Shown here one piece after another: positions 24,871 through 33,116 of a stretch of 33,116 nucleotides of DNA. The DNA is from a virus. The position numbers and the translations under genes are program-made. Location: positions 1-33,116 of the IMG/VR virus record IMGVR_UViG_3300018418_000064; one strand, written 5' to 3'. The notes under the pieces were generated by a model that was not told where the DNA came from, made no database searches, and worked only from the letters and a program-made list of their open reading frames with translations. The number at the start of each line of letters is the position of its first letter. Position 1 is the first letter of the stretch.

Positions 24871-27507
24871 TGGACCAGACGTCGTTCCAATTGCCGGCAA
24901 GCCGGTGCCAGGTGGCTCGTGGTCTGCCGTAGGAATTGTAGCATCTACATAATAGTTAACAATATCCGCAGTCAAGCCTGTTACTGGTGCTTCATCAAGA
25001 GGACTACCAGCTGTAATACTATTCATAAGTCTGAGGAACTTGACTTTAGGTGGTGATCCTGTCAATGCGGTGTATTGGAAATCACCAAACATTTTTGTAC
25101 CGGCTAAGTGTACATTTTCTTTTAATAGCCGCTCATATTCTCGTCTGCCCAAAGTCGATTTGATTTGATAAGAATATTCTTGATAGAAATCACTATCCTG
25201 AATCTTCATACCAGAGTCATAGTACTCGTAGCTATTTTGATATTCGTACAAGTTAGGATAGTTTCTAAACCATACCTGCTGCTTAATGCTTGGAGAAATA
25301 ACATCATTCCAACGATCGATTGCGTATTGAGGTGTATCACTATTACCTTCGGCAATATCACGAATTGTTTGAATGTCGGTATTTGAAATCGATGTAAATG
25401 TGCTATTAGCAGATTCGTTGAAATCAAAGAGTAGAACACTATCTGCTGCAGCACTTCCAGCCCATAGCCCTATTTCGGGTGGTGCAGTAATAAGTCCATC
25501 GTAAACTTCTTGAACATAATCTGCGAGGTCGTCTGTCGGTAAAATAGGTGTTGATAAAGTTTGCGGAAGCTCTTCGAATCCGTTGAGGTGTGAAGAGAAG
25601 TCAGACCAGAATCCACCGGTCTTTCCTTGAGTTTCTGCACTTACTATACCGACCGCGTGAATTTGTTCGTCGACATCTTCAATCGTACATGATTGGCCTG
25701 TTACATATCCAAAGCCAGAGTCGACAACATTGACTTCAGAAATCTTTCCGATAGCAAATTCTGTTTCTGCGTCAATCACCGCGTTTTCGCCAAGGATCGG
25801 CGAATCATAATCTATCGACACGCCGCTCACTGTAACATTACCATTCGCTCGAATAATAGGGCTTCCAGTAAATCCATAGTAATCAAACGCGACGACTGAA
25901 ATAAATCCTTTCTGCACGTTGATTGCTTTGACTTCACCTCTGATGCCCGTACCAGCTTCTTCGATAATTGATCCGACATCAAAAAGTCCGGCTGAGGAAG
26001 GCTCAAGAAAACTAATTAATTGACTCTTTCGCTTAAACGTAGAAAAGATATCATCCTTCGCTAACGCAAATACATCAAAGGTGTATTCACTACCTGGATT
26101 AATATTTTCGAACTCTTCAATTGAACCGATAGTAAGTGTCTGAATATCAAACGCTTGATTCAATGGTGTACTTAAATTAACTGGTGAAGCAGTACCAGAG
26201 AATGGTGCATTCACTTCGTAGTCTGGAATATTAAGTACTGTTGCTAAGTGAGGAGCAATTAAGTCTGTAATAACGTCTACGTTAGTTGGATTACCCAGCG
26301 CAAGAATTTTGACGTCGTCTGTCGATCCTGTATCAACATACATATCACCGGGCGAAGTATCATTCTTTGGAGAAACAAGTCCAACCCACGACGGGTCAAT
26401 TATCACATTAGGACTACGATCCACTGTAATAAGTGGAAGTCTATTAATACTAAATTCACCATGAATTCCTGAATAAACTTGTACACCTAAAACGTTATCG
26501 GATTGTCCTACTACTCGTGCTTCGTTTCCAGCAAAATCCCTTATTCTTTCATAAGGCTCAAATGTAAGATCTTCTCTATTTTCTTCAAATTCTACTTGTT
26601 TAAAAAGAACTGATTGGTTAGATACGACGAGACGAGTATTATCGATAGTGTATCCATAGCCACCATCTTCGATTGTGTAATTAATTTCTCCGGAAATATC
26701 GTCAGACACCTTTGTGACTACGACTTCACCACCTCGACCGGTCGATGTTTTAACTTTATAAATGTCACCTACTTTATGTCCGGTTGTTGCAGCCTGATCT
26801 CCGTCGTCGATAGCAACAGAATCAAGTGAACCTGCAATCCGACCAAAAGAAACAACTTCACCATCAATATTCGTAATGATATCGTCAAACTTTTGGAACG
26901 TGCCTAAGACTTCATCGAGATAAATGATTGGCGTAAGGATATTATTAAGAATGACAAAGTTAATTTTGTCAACAGCAGCCTGGGCACCCGAAGATGAACC
27001 AGTAATTGTTCTTCCTAAGAGATCTTGGTAGCTATATTCGCTACCCGTGGTGCTAAAGAACTTATTCTTATTTGGCACCATTTGTAAATAAACGCCGTTT
27101 TTCCACTTAGAGTTCGACACCTTAAACATGTATCGAGCTGGATAAGTAATCTCAGCTTCATATTCGTCAAAGAAGAGAGCAAAGAATAATTGTATACCCG
27201 CGGGTGTGCCTTTTCTTCGATAGAGATCGAGAATATTTTTAACAATGAATCTAACGCTGTCTGAATCATTAAGTGGAAGATCTGCAAGAAACTTTTTCTG
27301 AAAGAAAATAATCATGCTCTCAAGAGTCGTATCGATATCACGATAATCGAATATTCTTCTTGAGTTATAGTGTGTTTGCTTTGTATCTGTTTCTAGAAAA
27401 TTGTAGTATTCTTCAATAAGCGAAACGAGCTCTTCGCCATTTTCCCTGTATATCGCAGGGAATTGCGACTGAATAAAAAAAGCAATATTCTTTTCGATTT
27501 CCGCCAT
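24061..27507 (-). CDS. Large baseplate wedge protein (gp7 position) with C-terminal esterase domain
   Basis: 1148 residues (T4 gp7 is about 1030). The N-terminal domain (about 10-140: QFPAIYRENGEELVSLIEEY, RRIFDYRDID, FIVKNILDLYRRKGTPAGIQ, SNSKWKNGVYL) is of a kind found in large wedge proteins of T4-like cyanophages. A beta-rich middle follows. A conserved segment YYDSGMKIQDSDFYQEYSYQ ... VHLAGTKMFGDFQY (762-812) would normally be close to the end. After a linker, residues about 884-1148 are an alpha/beta-hydrolase: HGNGG (915-919, oxyanion region), GVSNGG with Ser986, Asp1062 in GSLDVTVPY, and His1126 in DTVGHTV. Location between gp6 and gp8 gives the gp7 assignment, which rests on synteny more than sequence. 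AGGA precedes the ATG. Confidence 0.8.
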   Translation of the reverse strand: MAEIEKNIAFFIQSQFPAIYRENGEELVSLIEEYYNFLETDTKQTHYNSRRIFDYRDIDTTLESMIIFFQKKFLADLPLNDSDSVRFIVKNILDLYRRKGTPAGIQLFFALFFDEYEAEITYPARYMFKVSNSKWKNGVYLQMVPNKNKFFSTTGSEYSYQDLLGRTITGSSSGAQAAVDKINFVILNNILTPIIYLDEVLGTFQKFDDIITNIDGEVVSFGRIAGSLDSVAIDDGDQAATTGHKVGDIYKVKTSTGRGGEVVVTKVSDDISGEINYTIEDGGYGYTIDNTRLVVSNQSVLFKQVEFEENREDLTFEPYERIRDFAGNEARVVGQSDNVLGVQVYSGIHGEFSINRLPLITVDRSPNVIIDPSWVGLVSPKNDTSPGDMYVDTGSTDDVKILALGNPTNVDVITDLIAPHLATVLNIPDYEVNAPFSGTASPVNLSTPLNQAFDIQTLTIGSIEEFENINPGSEYTFDVFALAKDDIFSTFKRKSQLISFLEPSSAGLFDVGSIIEEAGTGIRGEVKAINVQKGFISVVAFDYYGFTGSPIIRANGNVTVSGVSIDYDSPILGENAVIDAETEFAIGKISEVNVVDSGFGYVTGQSCTIEDVDEQIHAVGIVSAETQGKTGGFWSDFSSHLNGFEELPQTLSTPILPTDDLADYVQEVYDGLITAPPEIGLWAGSAAADSVLLFDFNESANSTFTSISNTDIQTIRDIAEGNSDTPQYAIDRWNDVISPSIKQQVWFRNYPNLYEYQNSYEYYDSGMKIQDSDFYQEYSYQIKSTLGRREYERLLKENVHLAGTKMFGDFQYTALTGSPPKVKFLRLMNSITAGSPLDEAPVTGLTADIVNYYVDATIPTADHEPPGTGLPAIGTTSGPQLTLRRNWSQGFHDYTVEVGMPSVGVEPYPVAILLHGNGGSANSMVQSFASTLPGHILIGIDGYEQSWNVTNEVSKGPDIQMLRDMVDQLKVYRNVDATKIRIVGVSNGGALALRASVEISDLAVDTIACLISQAHVDQYRGGNFYYPSNHNLTGSAYANAGYDTLQGVIPQRKILQMNGSLDVTVPYAGGAGVASTTFLSAADSAYALGQKQGWAQAQLANGTTYGTESVIIEYDDVVFLTDTVGHTVSADMENLLNKFLEDNYNTNY

Positions 27508-27521
27508 TGGAAATAATCCTG

Positions 27522-29387
27522 TTAGTACGCTGTTCTGCTATTTGTATTTCCGTCTATGCTTCCATAGGCGTTTGAATCTTCTCTTGAAGCGCTAAATCTT
27601 ACATCACTGTCTCGAATAATAAACACCCTTCCTTTCGGTGCCTTTATGTCGTCAAGCTTAGTTCTTGCCATAATCTTAATTGCTGCACCGGGATAACCTT
27701 CGACAAATAAATTTGACAAGCGTACATCACCTGTTTTATAATCAACTGTACCAGCTCTTGGCTCAACAATTTCAGGATTTGTAATGTTATCTGTAATGAG
27801 CTGAAGATTTCCTTTACCATCGTCTTGAATATAAACACAGACACCACCTCTCGTATCAAATACACTACTTACGACGGCGGGTTTATAATCACTAAATCCT
27901 GTTGTTAAATTAAATGGATACGGTTTTGTGAGTGCTGCTTCGAATTGGAATCTTGGATTAGCTGCTATTCCAGTGATAGGCGAGTACTCAATAATCGGCA
28001 TAATATCAATTTGAGTACTTTCGATTGCGGTATCAAGTCCGTCAATCTCAGAAGCAAGCTTAGACGATCGTAAGACTGCATCAAACTTTTCAAGATTTGT
28101 ATCCGAATGTGTTTGAATTGCTTGCCTGACTTTTGACTCAAACTCTGATGCAGATGCTGTTGTCATCTTACCCGTATAACTAATCTGAGCATGAACATCA
28201 GCATACAAGAATTGTGTCTGCACAAAAATTGGTTCAATACTCAAAGGACTTCTTTCGTTAAGATATTCAATAAATGTATTTGCTAATGTCGTTGAAATAA
28301 GCTGTGCATCGTCTCTGAGATAAACACTAATTGCTACCTTACCAAATTGTGGTGGATCGAGCTCTTCACCACCATAAGCAGATACCGCAGTAATTTCTGG
28401 GAATCTCTGCTTAAGCAAAATTTCATAATCCTTTGTAGTAACGGCTCGATCTTGAATTTGAATTGACTTTGGTGCAAAGAATCGTATACTATCGAGTGAT
28501 TCTCTTTCTAATCCACCGACAGCGGCCGAGACTGTTTCGACTCGAATATCACCTTCGGTAAATCCTGTAGTAAATACGTTAGCACCGTTTCCGTCTGCAC
28601 CTGATGTAATACGATATTGAACTCTTACGTCTTCGAAAGGCTCGGGCTGAAGTCCAAACTCGTTGTTACCAAAATAGATTGCGTATGAGTTATCAAAATA
28701 TGCTTCTACATAAAACACTTTATCTAAAGGCTGTACACCAAAAATCGAGTTTGCTCTCGTGAAAATATTCTTATCTTCTGTTTCTTCTGCGTCAACAAAT
28801 ACGACGAGAGATTCAATATCTGTATTGTCGTTAGTTAGCTGAACTCGAAGCTTTCCATCTGCGTCAATAATAAAGCCTTCCCTTTGGAAGCTCGTAAGTG
28901 TTTGGCCTTCGTATAACTCTACACCTTCTGCAACATAAAATGTATCTCCAGTTGCAGCGTCAATTGATTTTCTTGCTACATACGTTTCGTCTGTAACAAA
29001 GTTAAAATTTTCACCAAGGTAGTTAGAAGAAAAGTCAGTAAACCTTGGAATAGTAATTGTTTGGTCGTCTCGTGTTTCGTCATAGATTCTTACATTGACG
29101 ACTGCCTTTGCAGATTTACGAGATCTTGGAACGTAGTTAAGTTCCTTTGCATGAGATACAACAGAGTTTTTCAATACAGCCGAATCGAGAAACATCTCGT
29201 TAAGTGCCATGTTAGTATAAAAGTTATTTTGAAACGTATTATATGCCAAAACATCGAGCAACACACTCATGTTCGAACCTTCAAAGTCGTAATCTTTGAA
29301 TTGTGTTTGAGTTTGCAGATATGATTTAAGCTGTCGTTTTACAGCGTCAAAATCAAGCTCTGTGATTGGCGTCGATGGAGTGGCCAT
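27522..29387 (-). CDS. gp6: Baseplate wedge protein gp6 (baseplate J-like)
   Basis: 621 residues, close to T4 gp6 (660). The N-terminal signature FEGSNMSVLLDVLAYNTFQN and NFYTNMALNEMFLDSAVLKN (about 40-80) is diagnostic for gp6/gpJ wedge proteins. Further matching stretches are FFAPKSIQIQDRAVTTKDYE (about 305-324) and the following LLKQRFPEI. In T4, gp6 dimers form the inner ring of the baseplate and clamp the wedges. The gene lies one base after the gp25 stop, with AAGGATAAG before the ATG, matching the T4 order 25-6-7-8. Confidence 0.93.
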   Translation of the reverse strand: MATPSTPITELDFDAVKRQLKSYLQTQTQFKDYDFEGSNMSVLLDVLAYNTFQNNFYTNMALNEMFLDSAVLKNSVVSHAKELNYVPRSRKSAKAVVNVRIYDETRDDQTITIPRFTDFSSNYLGENFNFVTDETYVARKSIDAATGDTFYVAEGVELYEGQTLTSFQREGFIIDADGKLRVQLTNDNTDIESLVVFVDAEETEDKNIFTRANSIFGVQPLDKVFYVEAYFDNSYAIYFGNNEFGLQPEPFEDVRVQYRITSGADGNGANVFTTGFTEGDIRVETVSAAVGGLERESLDSIRFFAPKSIQIQDRAVTTKDYEILLKQRFPEITAVSAYGGEELDPPQFGKVAISVYLRDDAQLISTTLANTFIEYLNERSPLSIEPIFVQTQFLYADVHAQISYTGKMTTASASEFESKVRQAIQTHSDTNLEKFDAVLRSSKLASEIDGLDTAIESTQIDIMPIIEYSPITGIAANPRFQFEAALTKPYPFNLTTGFSDYKPAVVSSVFDTRGGVCVYIQDDGKGNLQLITDNITNPEIVEPRAGTVDYKTGDVRLSNLFVEGYPGAAIKIMARTKLDDIKAPKGRVFIIRDSDVRFSASREDSNAYGSIDGNTNSRTAY

Positions 29388-29388
29388 T

Positions 29389-29805
29389 TTATCTTATCCT
29401 TTCTAAAATAACGTTAAGTATGATTGGCTGTTGTTGACTTTGTACATAGAATCTTACAGTTACACCGACTTGATTGTCATCAATATTCGATGAAACAGTT
29501 ACATCAATAAGCTCAGCTCGTGGCTCATAAATTTCAACTGTCGTTCTAACTCTGTCTTCGATAATCTTAATAACGGCGGGCGTAATATTTTCAAACAAGA
29601 GTGCACGAATACCACCACCAATAAATGGCTGCATTAAACGCTCGCCTGGATCTGTAAGGATCAGGTTTTTAATTGATTCTTTTACTGAATCTTCGTCTTT
29701 CAAAACGGCAATGTCGTTTGAGACAGGACTTTTAGCGAGATCTTTTCTGAAGTCAGAATATAGGACTGGCTTCTTCGTTCTCGGTGTATATACTTGAACT
29801 GTCAT
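29389..29805 (-). CDS. gp25: Baseplate wedge protein gp25
   Basis: 138 residues (T4 gp25 is 132). The segment NLILTDPGERLMQPFIGGGI and the next residues RALLFENI are the family signature (GPW/gp25). In contractile tails this protein sits in the wedge core with gp6 and connects to the sheath. The ATG overlaps the stop of the M15-peptidase gene (ATGA), with GAGG about eight bases upstream, pointing to translational coupling. Confidence 0.95.
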   Translation of the reverse strand: MTVQVYTPRTKKPVLYSDFRKDLAKSPVSNDIAVLKDEDSVKESIKNLILTDPGERLMQPFIGGGIRALLFENITPAVIKIIEDRVRTTVEIYEPRAELIDVTVSSNIDDNQVGVTVRFYVQSQQQPIILNVILERIR

Positions 29806-31325
29806 CCTTGCGGCCTCGGCTTAAGATCTAAATGTACAAAACTACTATTTACCTTACAGTAACGGAATCCTTTTTCGAGAGCAATCCTACACATTTCGTC
29901 TGCGTCTCCAATGATTTCTACATCGACTGCTAAACCAGTCAAATGCGGAGACTCAGGTGATGCTCCAATTTCTTCGTTATATGCTTCGTCTCTCCAGCCG
30001 GCAATCACGTTGAGCTTGCCTTGCCCTAGAGCTTCTTGAAGCCTCACTAAGTAGACCTTTACATCGAGATCTATATTAACCCAACCTTCAAGCCCTAATA
30101 CTTCTGGATCTGTCCAGTCGCCTGAGATCTGTATTTTTGGATCCGTTCCTTCCTTTACTGCTTTACAGCTAGGAAGACCAAAATATTCTTTTACAGTCGG
30201 TGGAGGCGGGTTAACTGTTTCTTCATTCTCATCCCACTGCTGTTCCATACTATTTATTACTTCTTTCTTACGTTCGTCTGATAAACGAATACCACCATTT
30301 CTGACGGCCGTAGAAGTGTTAAGATTGGAAATAGTCTTTAATCTATCAGTAATCCTTCGATACCGATTTGTATAATCCGCAAGTGGTTGATTTACATCTC
30401 GAATCAGAGCTTCGATTTGTGTAGCATAAGCACAAAATCTCATAATCATGAACTCAATTTCTTCAAGCTGTGGATTCTGAAAAAGTCCTGCAACATAATC
30501 AATTAAGCTTTCTGTTTGCTCCTGAACGCTTTTCTTTTTGTCATCGTTAAGAAGCAAGCAGGCTCGCTCTTTTTGTGCTACGATTTGCTTGACGATATCT
30601 TCTCGAATAAAGGTACTAATATTTCCAATGATTTCTTCAATATTAAAGTTCTCAACAATAGAAGCAACCTCTGCAAAGACCTGATTAATTAACTCTGTAA
30701 TTAACTTTTTGATTTCGTTAATTAAAAATTGGATTGTCAGTTTTTGTGCTAAAGCATCGAGAGCTTCATCAAGATTTCTAATAGTAGCTAATATTTTTGT
30801 GATAGCATCTTCTATTGCAACAAGCGTATCAAAGAAAGCGTCAATCGCGCCAAAAACTTGAGGAACAAGCTTACAAAAACCACCTAATATACTATCAGAA
30901 AACGATGCTTTATAATATCCATCGAGGTCTCCAAGCAAACCAGTATAGTTATTATTACCTTTGTTAATTAAGCTTTGAGGCGTAAGGTTGTAATCATTGA
31001 GGAAATCAGAAAATTCAATATTAGTAATGTTACCCTTGTTCCATCTTTTTTCGAGATCTGGATAATTGGCTAACTCTTCTTGAACATAAGGAGCCCTAAA
31101 GAAATCACCATTAAGGAAATCGCGTGCGTCGTAAATCGAATCACCATAAAGATTAATTGCTTTCTTAAGTGGATTCGTTTCAGCATCTCGTAAGATACTT
31201 GCAGCGTATTCCTCAGCAAACTTATTTACTTGACTAATCGTAAATTCACCTTGCGCATCGACGAAAGGCCCGTTTGCCGAGTATTTTATTGTCTGATCAG
31301 TAACGTCTACGCAATTAGAAGCCAT
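29802..31325 (-). CDS. Hub-associated protein with C-terminal M15-type peptidase domain
   Basis: 507 residues from the ATG at 31323-31325. That start is chosen over one 129 bases upstream because it has AGAGGAAT in front and avoids overlap with the spike gene. Residues about 1-130 are unrecognised (MASNCVDVTDQTIKYSANGP). Residues about 150-345 are long amphipathic helices or coiled coil (IEDAITKILATIRNLDEALD, INEIKKLITELINQVF). The C-terminal ~90 residues are an M15A-type (D-Ala-D-Ala carboxypeptidase/endopeptidase-like) fold: GWRDEAYN, then SPHLTGLAVDVE with zinc ligands His461 and Asp468, then FVHLDL with His498. It probably cuts peptidoglycan peptide during tail penetration. Position right after the gp5-like gene supports this. 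The coiled coil suggests it may also act as a tape-like or hub plug protein. Confidence 0.8.
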   Translation of the reverse strand: MASNCVDVTDQTIKYSANGPFVDAQGEFTISQVNKFAEEYAASILRDAETNPLKKAINLYGDSIYDARDFLNGDFFRAPYVQEELANYPDLEKRWNKGNITNIEFSDFLNDYNLTPQSLINKGNNNYTGLLGDLDGYYKASFSDSILGGFCKLVPQVFGAIDAFFDTLVAIEDAITKILATIRNLDEALDALAQKLTIQFLINEIKKLITELINQVFAEVASIVENFNIEEIIGNISTFIREDIVKQIVAQKERACLLLNDDKKKSVQEQTESLIDYVAGLFQNPQLEEIEFMIMRFCAYATQIEALIRDVNQPLADYTNRYRRITDRLKTISNLNTSTAVRNGGIRLSDERKKEVINSMEQQWDENEETVNPPPPTVKEYFGLPSCKAVKEGTDPKIQISGDWTDPEVLGLEGWVNIDLDVKVYLVRLQEALGQGKLNVIAGWRDEAYNEEIGASPESPHLTGLAVDVEIIGDADEMCRIALEKGFRYCKVNSSFVHLDLKPRPQG

Positions 31326-31326
31326 G

Positions 31327-32871
31327 TTATTCCTCTGCTGAAATATATCCGCCAGTCGACTGAGTATTCTCAAACTTAATATAAGAGAGAGAAGTAGACT
31401 TTGCGGGTGGTTCGGGCATCTTACATTCACCTGCATCAATTGTAGGTAATGCAAATTTTGCGGTCGTTGAATTCAGTCCAAAGAGCCGATCGGTCGCAAA
31501 TCCAGAAGCCAAAAGTACAACGTCGTCAATAGCAACAGTAGGTGCTTTTATTGAAACATTAGCCCCCGATTGCATTACTGCTCTCGTGATCCCAGATAAA
31601 GAAAGATCTCCAATCGCTTCGATAATTGCGTTTGTTGAAGCCCATAAGCTCATCGGCCCAAACGAATCCATTGTTATGCCGCCCGGTCCAGAAGTTACAT
31701 GCAAACCGGTACCAACCGAAGGAACAAGTGCAACGTCTGGAACAAGCGCATTACAAGTAATATACATGTTACTCTGCTGCATGTGCACGCTCGAAGTAGA
31801 TGTAAAGAACATACTACGTTCTGCAAAGAATTCAAACTTACCGGTCGTGAGAGGTGCTAATGGATTCAGCGTAGCATGCTGATATATTGTGTTGCCTTTA
31901 ATATTGACTCGTGTCTTGCCTTGCATTTGAATTTCTTTTTCTGCAAGGACTGTCATTGTACCCACGTTAGCTTGAATGTTAACGTCTGCAGCTCTCATTT
32001 GAACCTGTTCAGATCCATTTAAATTGAGTTGAGTACCTGCAGTAATGTTTGTCGTGCCATGAACGAGTAAGTTATAATTGCCTTCGATCTCTTCGGTCTT
32101 ATTGCCCTTTACGTAAACATGAGCATCACCACCAATTGTAACTACGTGATGGTGGCCAACACCTTCATACTTATTAAGCTTCGTTATGTCGTGCTTAGCG
32201 CCTACAGATTTTTCTGCGACATTACCTTTTGAATCGATTTGAACATACGACCCTTCTTTATGTCGAATCGTAATTCGCTCACCACCCGGCGTGTCATCGA
32301 GCTCAATAGAATGGTGAGCAGTTTCAATCACTCGATTGTGTGGATACTTAGTAGCATAAGCCGATTGTGGTTCAGACCACACTTTATCCGTGCCACCAAT
32401 TTTAAACTTTTCCATCCTATTTAATTCATGACCGGCGACACCAGTTTCTTCAATGCTTTCGCCTCGTGCCAATCGTGACATTTGAGGATGGCCAATATCT
32501 CTCGGCGTAAGTCCTTTACCTAATAATTTTCCATCTCGCTTTGGAATAACACCATATTTGTTTACATCTGGATTTGGTGGCTCTACAAACTGAGTCGGTA
32601 ATAGACCGAGTACGACAGGATGCTGTGCATCTCTTCCGTCGAGGAACATACCCCAAACAAACGAGTTCAAAGACGGGAGAGGATTATTTGGGTCGTAGTT
32701 TCCGTGAGATACCATTGCCCACGGTAAATCTTCTGTAGAAATCTCTTCGTTAGTGCCATGAATACTAAACGCACGCACTTTGACTCGTCCAAGTAATGTT
32801 GGATCGTCGTTATCTTCAATAACTCCTACGAAGAAAAGCGGATTTCGTATTCCTACGCCTTGCTCAAACAT
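31327..32871 (-). CDS. gp5: gp5-like central spike / baseplate hub protein, no lysozyme domain
   Basis: 514 residues. The N-terminal OB-fold (about 10-92: LFFVGVIEDNDDPTLLGRVKVR, then LPWAMV, FVWGMFLDG, PVVLGLLP) is the gp5/VgrG start. A trimerisation entry follows (NRVIETAHHSIELDD at 179-193; GSYVQIDSKGN at 207-217). Residues about 245-450 form a repetitive beta-helix with alternating hydrophobics (VYVKGNKTEEIEGNYNLLVH, IQANVGTMTVLAEKEIQMQG), the needle of the tail tip. T4 gp5 has a lysozyme domain between OB-fold and helix. Here the space (about 95-175) is too short and lacks lysozyme motifs. The next gene supplies an M15 peptidase instead. GAAGG is upstream of the ATG, and the gene starts three bases past the preceding stop. 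Confidence 0.88.
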   Translation of the reverse strand: MFEQGVGIRNPLFFVGVIEDNDDPTLLGRVKVRAFSIHGTNEEISTEDLPWAMVSHGNYDPNNPLPSLNSFVWGMFLDGRDAQHPVVLGLLPTQFVEPPNPDVNKYGVIPKRDGKLLGKGLTPRDIGHPQMSRLARGESIEETGVAGHELNRMEKFKIGGTDKVWSEPQSAYATKYPHNRVIETAHHSIELDDTPGGERITIRHKEGSYVQIDSKGNVAEKSVGAKHDITKLNKYEGVGHHHVVTIGGDAHVYVKGNKTEEIEGNYNLLVHGTTNITAGTQLNLNGSEQVQMRAADVNIQANVGTMTVLAEKEIQMQGKTRVNIKGNTIYQHATLNPLAPLTTGKFEFFAERSMFFTSTSSVHMQQSNMYITCNALVPDVALVPSVGTGLHVTSGPGGITMDSFGPMSLWASTNAIIEAIGDLSLSGITRAVMQSGANVSIKAPTVAIDDVVLLASGFATDRLFGLNSTTAKFALPTIDAGECKMPEPPAKSTSLSYIKFENTQSTGGYISAEE

Positions 32872-32873
32872 AA

Positions 32874-33116
32874 TTAAACCTTCGCACTTGCATACTTTAC
32901 TATATGCAATGTAGTTGTTAAAACATCATCTTCCATTGAGTGCTTTGTACTCTTTACTAAATAATTACCCGAATATCTCTTATTATCTTTAGCTTCTTTT
33001 TTTGTCGAATTAAACTTCTTTGCCTTTACATCAATAATCATACCCGGCTCAATATCAAGTCTTCCCTTAATCTGAAGCATGGCAGAAGTATATTGAATAT
33101 GATGCTCGTGCTTTAA
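32874..33116 (-). CDS. Baseplate hub protein, C-terminal fragment (runs off right edge)
   Basis: 81 codons are open to the window end. The Met at 33078-33080 is probably internal because the frame continues upstream without a stop (LKHEHHIQYTSAMLQIKGRL). The visible part, GRLDIEPGMIIDVKAKK...RYSGNYLVKSTKHSMEDDVL...HIVKYA, has the form of the last beta domain of gp27/late-control-D-type hub proteins, which sit above the gp5 spike. Position just before the gp5-like gene agrees. The call rests on a short segment. Confidence 0.6.
   Translation of the reverse strand, partial: LKHEHHIQYTSAMLQIKGRLDIEPGMIIDVKAKKFNSTKKEAKDNKRYSGNYLVKSTKHSMEDDVLTTTLHIVKYASAKV

Noticed and set aside
31326-31454. Upstream start for the M15 peptidase gene that adds 43 residues
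   Set aside because: The added residues overlap the spike gene, are Leu/Ser-rich shadow sequence, and the start lacks a ribosome site; the ATG at 31323-31325 has AGAGGAAT.

Overview
This window is a late structural block of a T4-like (myovirus) tailed phage. All 15 protein genes lie on the minus strand, so the block is transcribed from right to left. Genes are packed with 1-75 base gaps or short overlaps, and no gene-free stretch exceeds 75 bases. I see no RNA gene, integrase, insertion sequence or CRISPR array. The protein types (DUF4815-type structural protein, KCxRD repeats, collagen-like fibre, T4-type baseplate wedge) recall T4-like phages of marine bacteria or cyanobacteria. This is from memory of those families, and the host cannot be fixed from this window.

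Layout in transcription order (high to low coordinate): the tail end of a probable baseplate hub protein (right edge, partial); a gp5-like central spike without a lysozyme domain; a hub-associated protein ending in an M15-type peptidase domain; gp25; gp6; a large wedge protein in the gp7 position with a C-terminal alpha/beta-hydrolase esterase; a 403-residue modular tail protein; a subtilisin-like protease carrying a cupredoxin domain; gp8; a 1861-residue DUF4815-type protein; a 60-residue coiled-coil protein; a fibre with a C-terminal S74 intramolecular chaperone; a 3500-residue repeat protein; a 151-residue structural protein; and a collagen-like fibre that runs off the left edge.

The order 5 / 25 / 6 / (7) / 8 matches the T4 baseplate operon. 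It is interrupted between the gp7-like gene and gp8 by the 403-residue protein and the protease. Genes after gp8 encode fibres and surface proteins instead of T4 gp9-gp12. T4-type late promoter octamers (TATAAATA or one-base variants) sit in the larger gaps, in front of the 403-residue gene, the protease gene and the giant gene. Most other genes have AAGG/AGGA-type ribosome sites and are probably translated from shared transcripts.

The most unusual content is enzymatic. Three different hydrolases (M15 peptidase, esterase, S8 protease) are built into tail or baseplate genes. The S8 protease holds a complete amicyanin-like set of copper ligands (His, Cys, His, Met) in a domain inserted between the catalytic Asp and His regions, and has Glu at the usual Asp position. 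The giant protein is a mosaic of about eleven Cys-bearing helical repeats and a nested series of beta modules with a conserved Cys-His-HisHis pattern. These are the best candidates for undescribed biology here.
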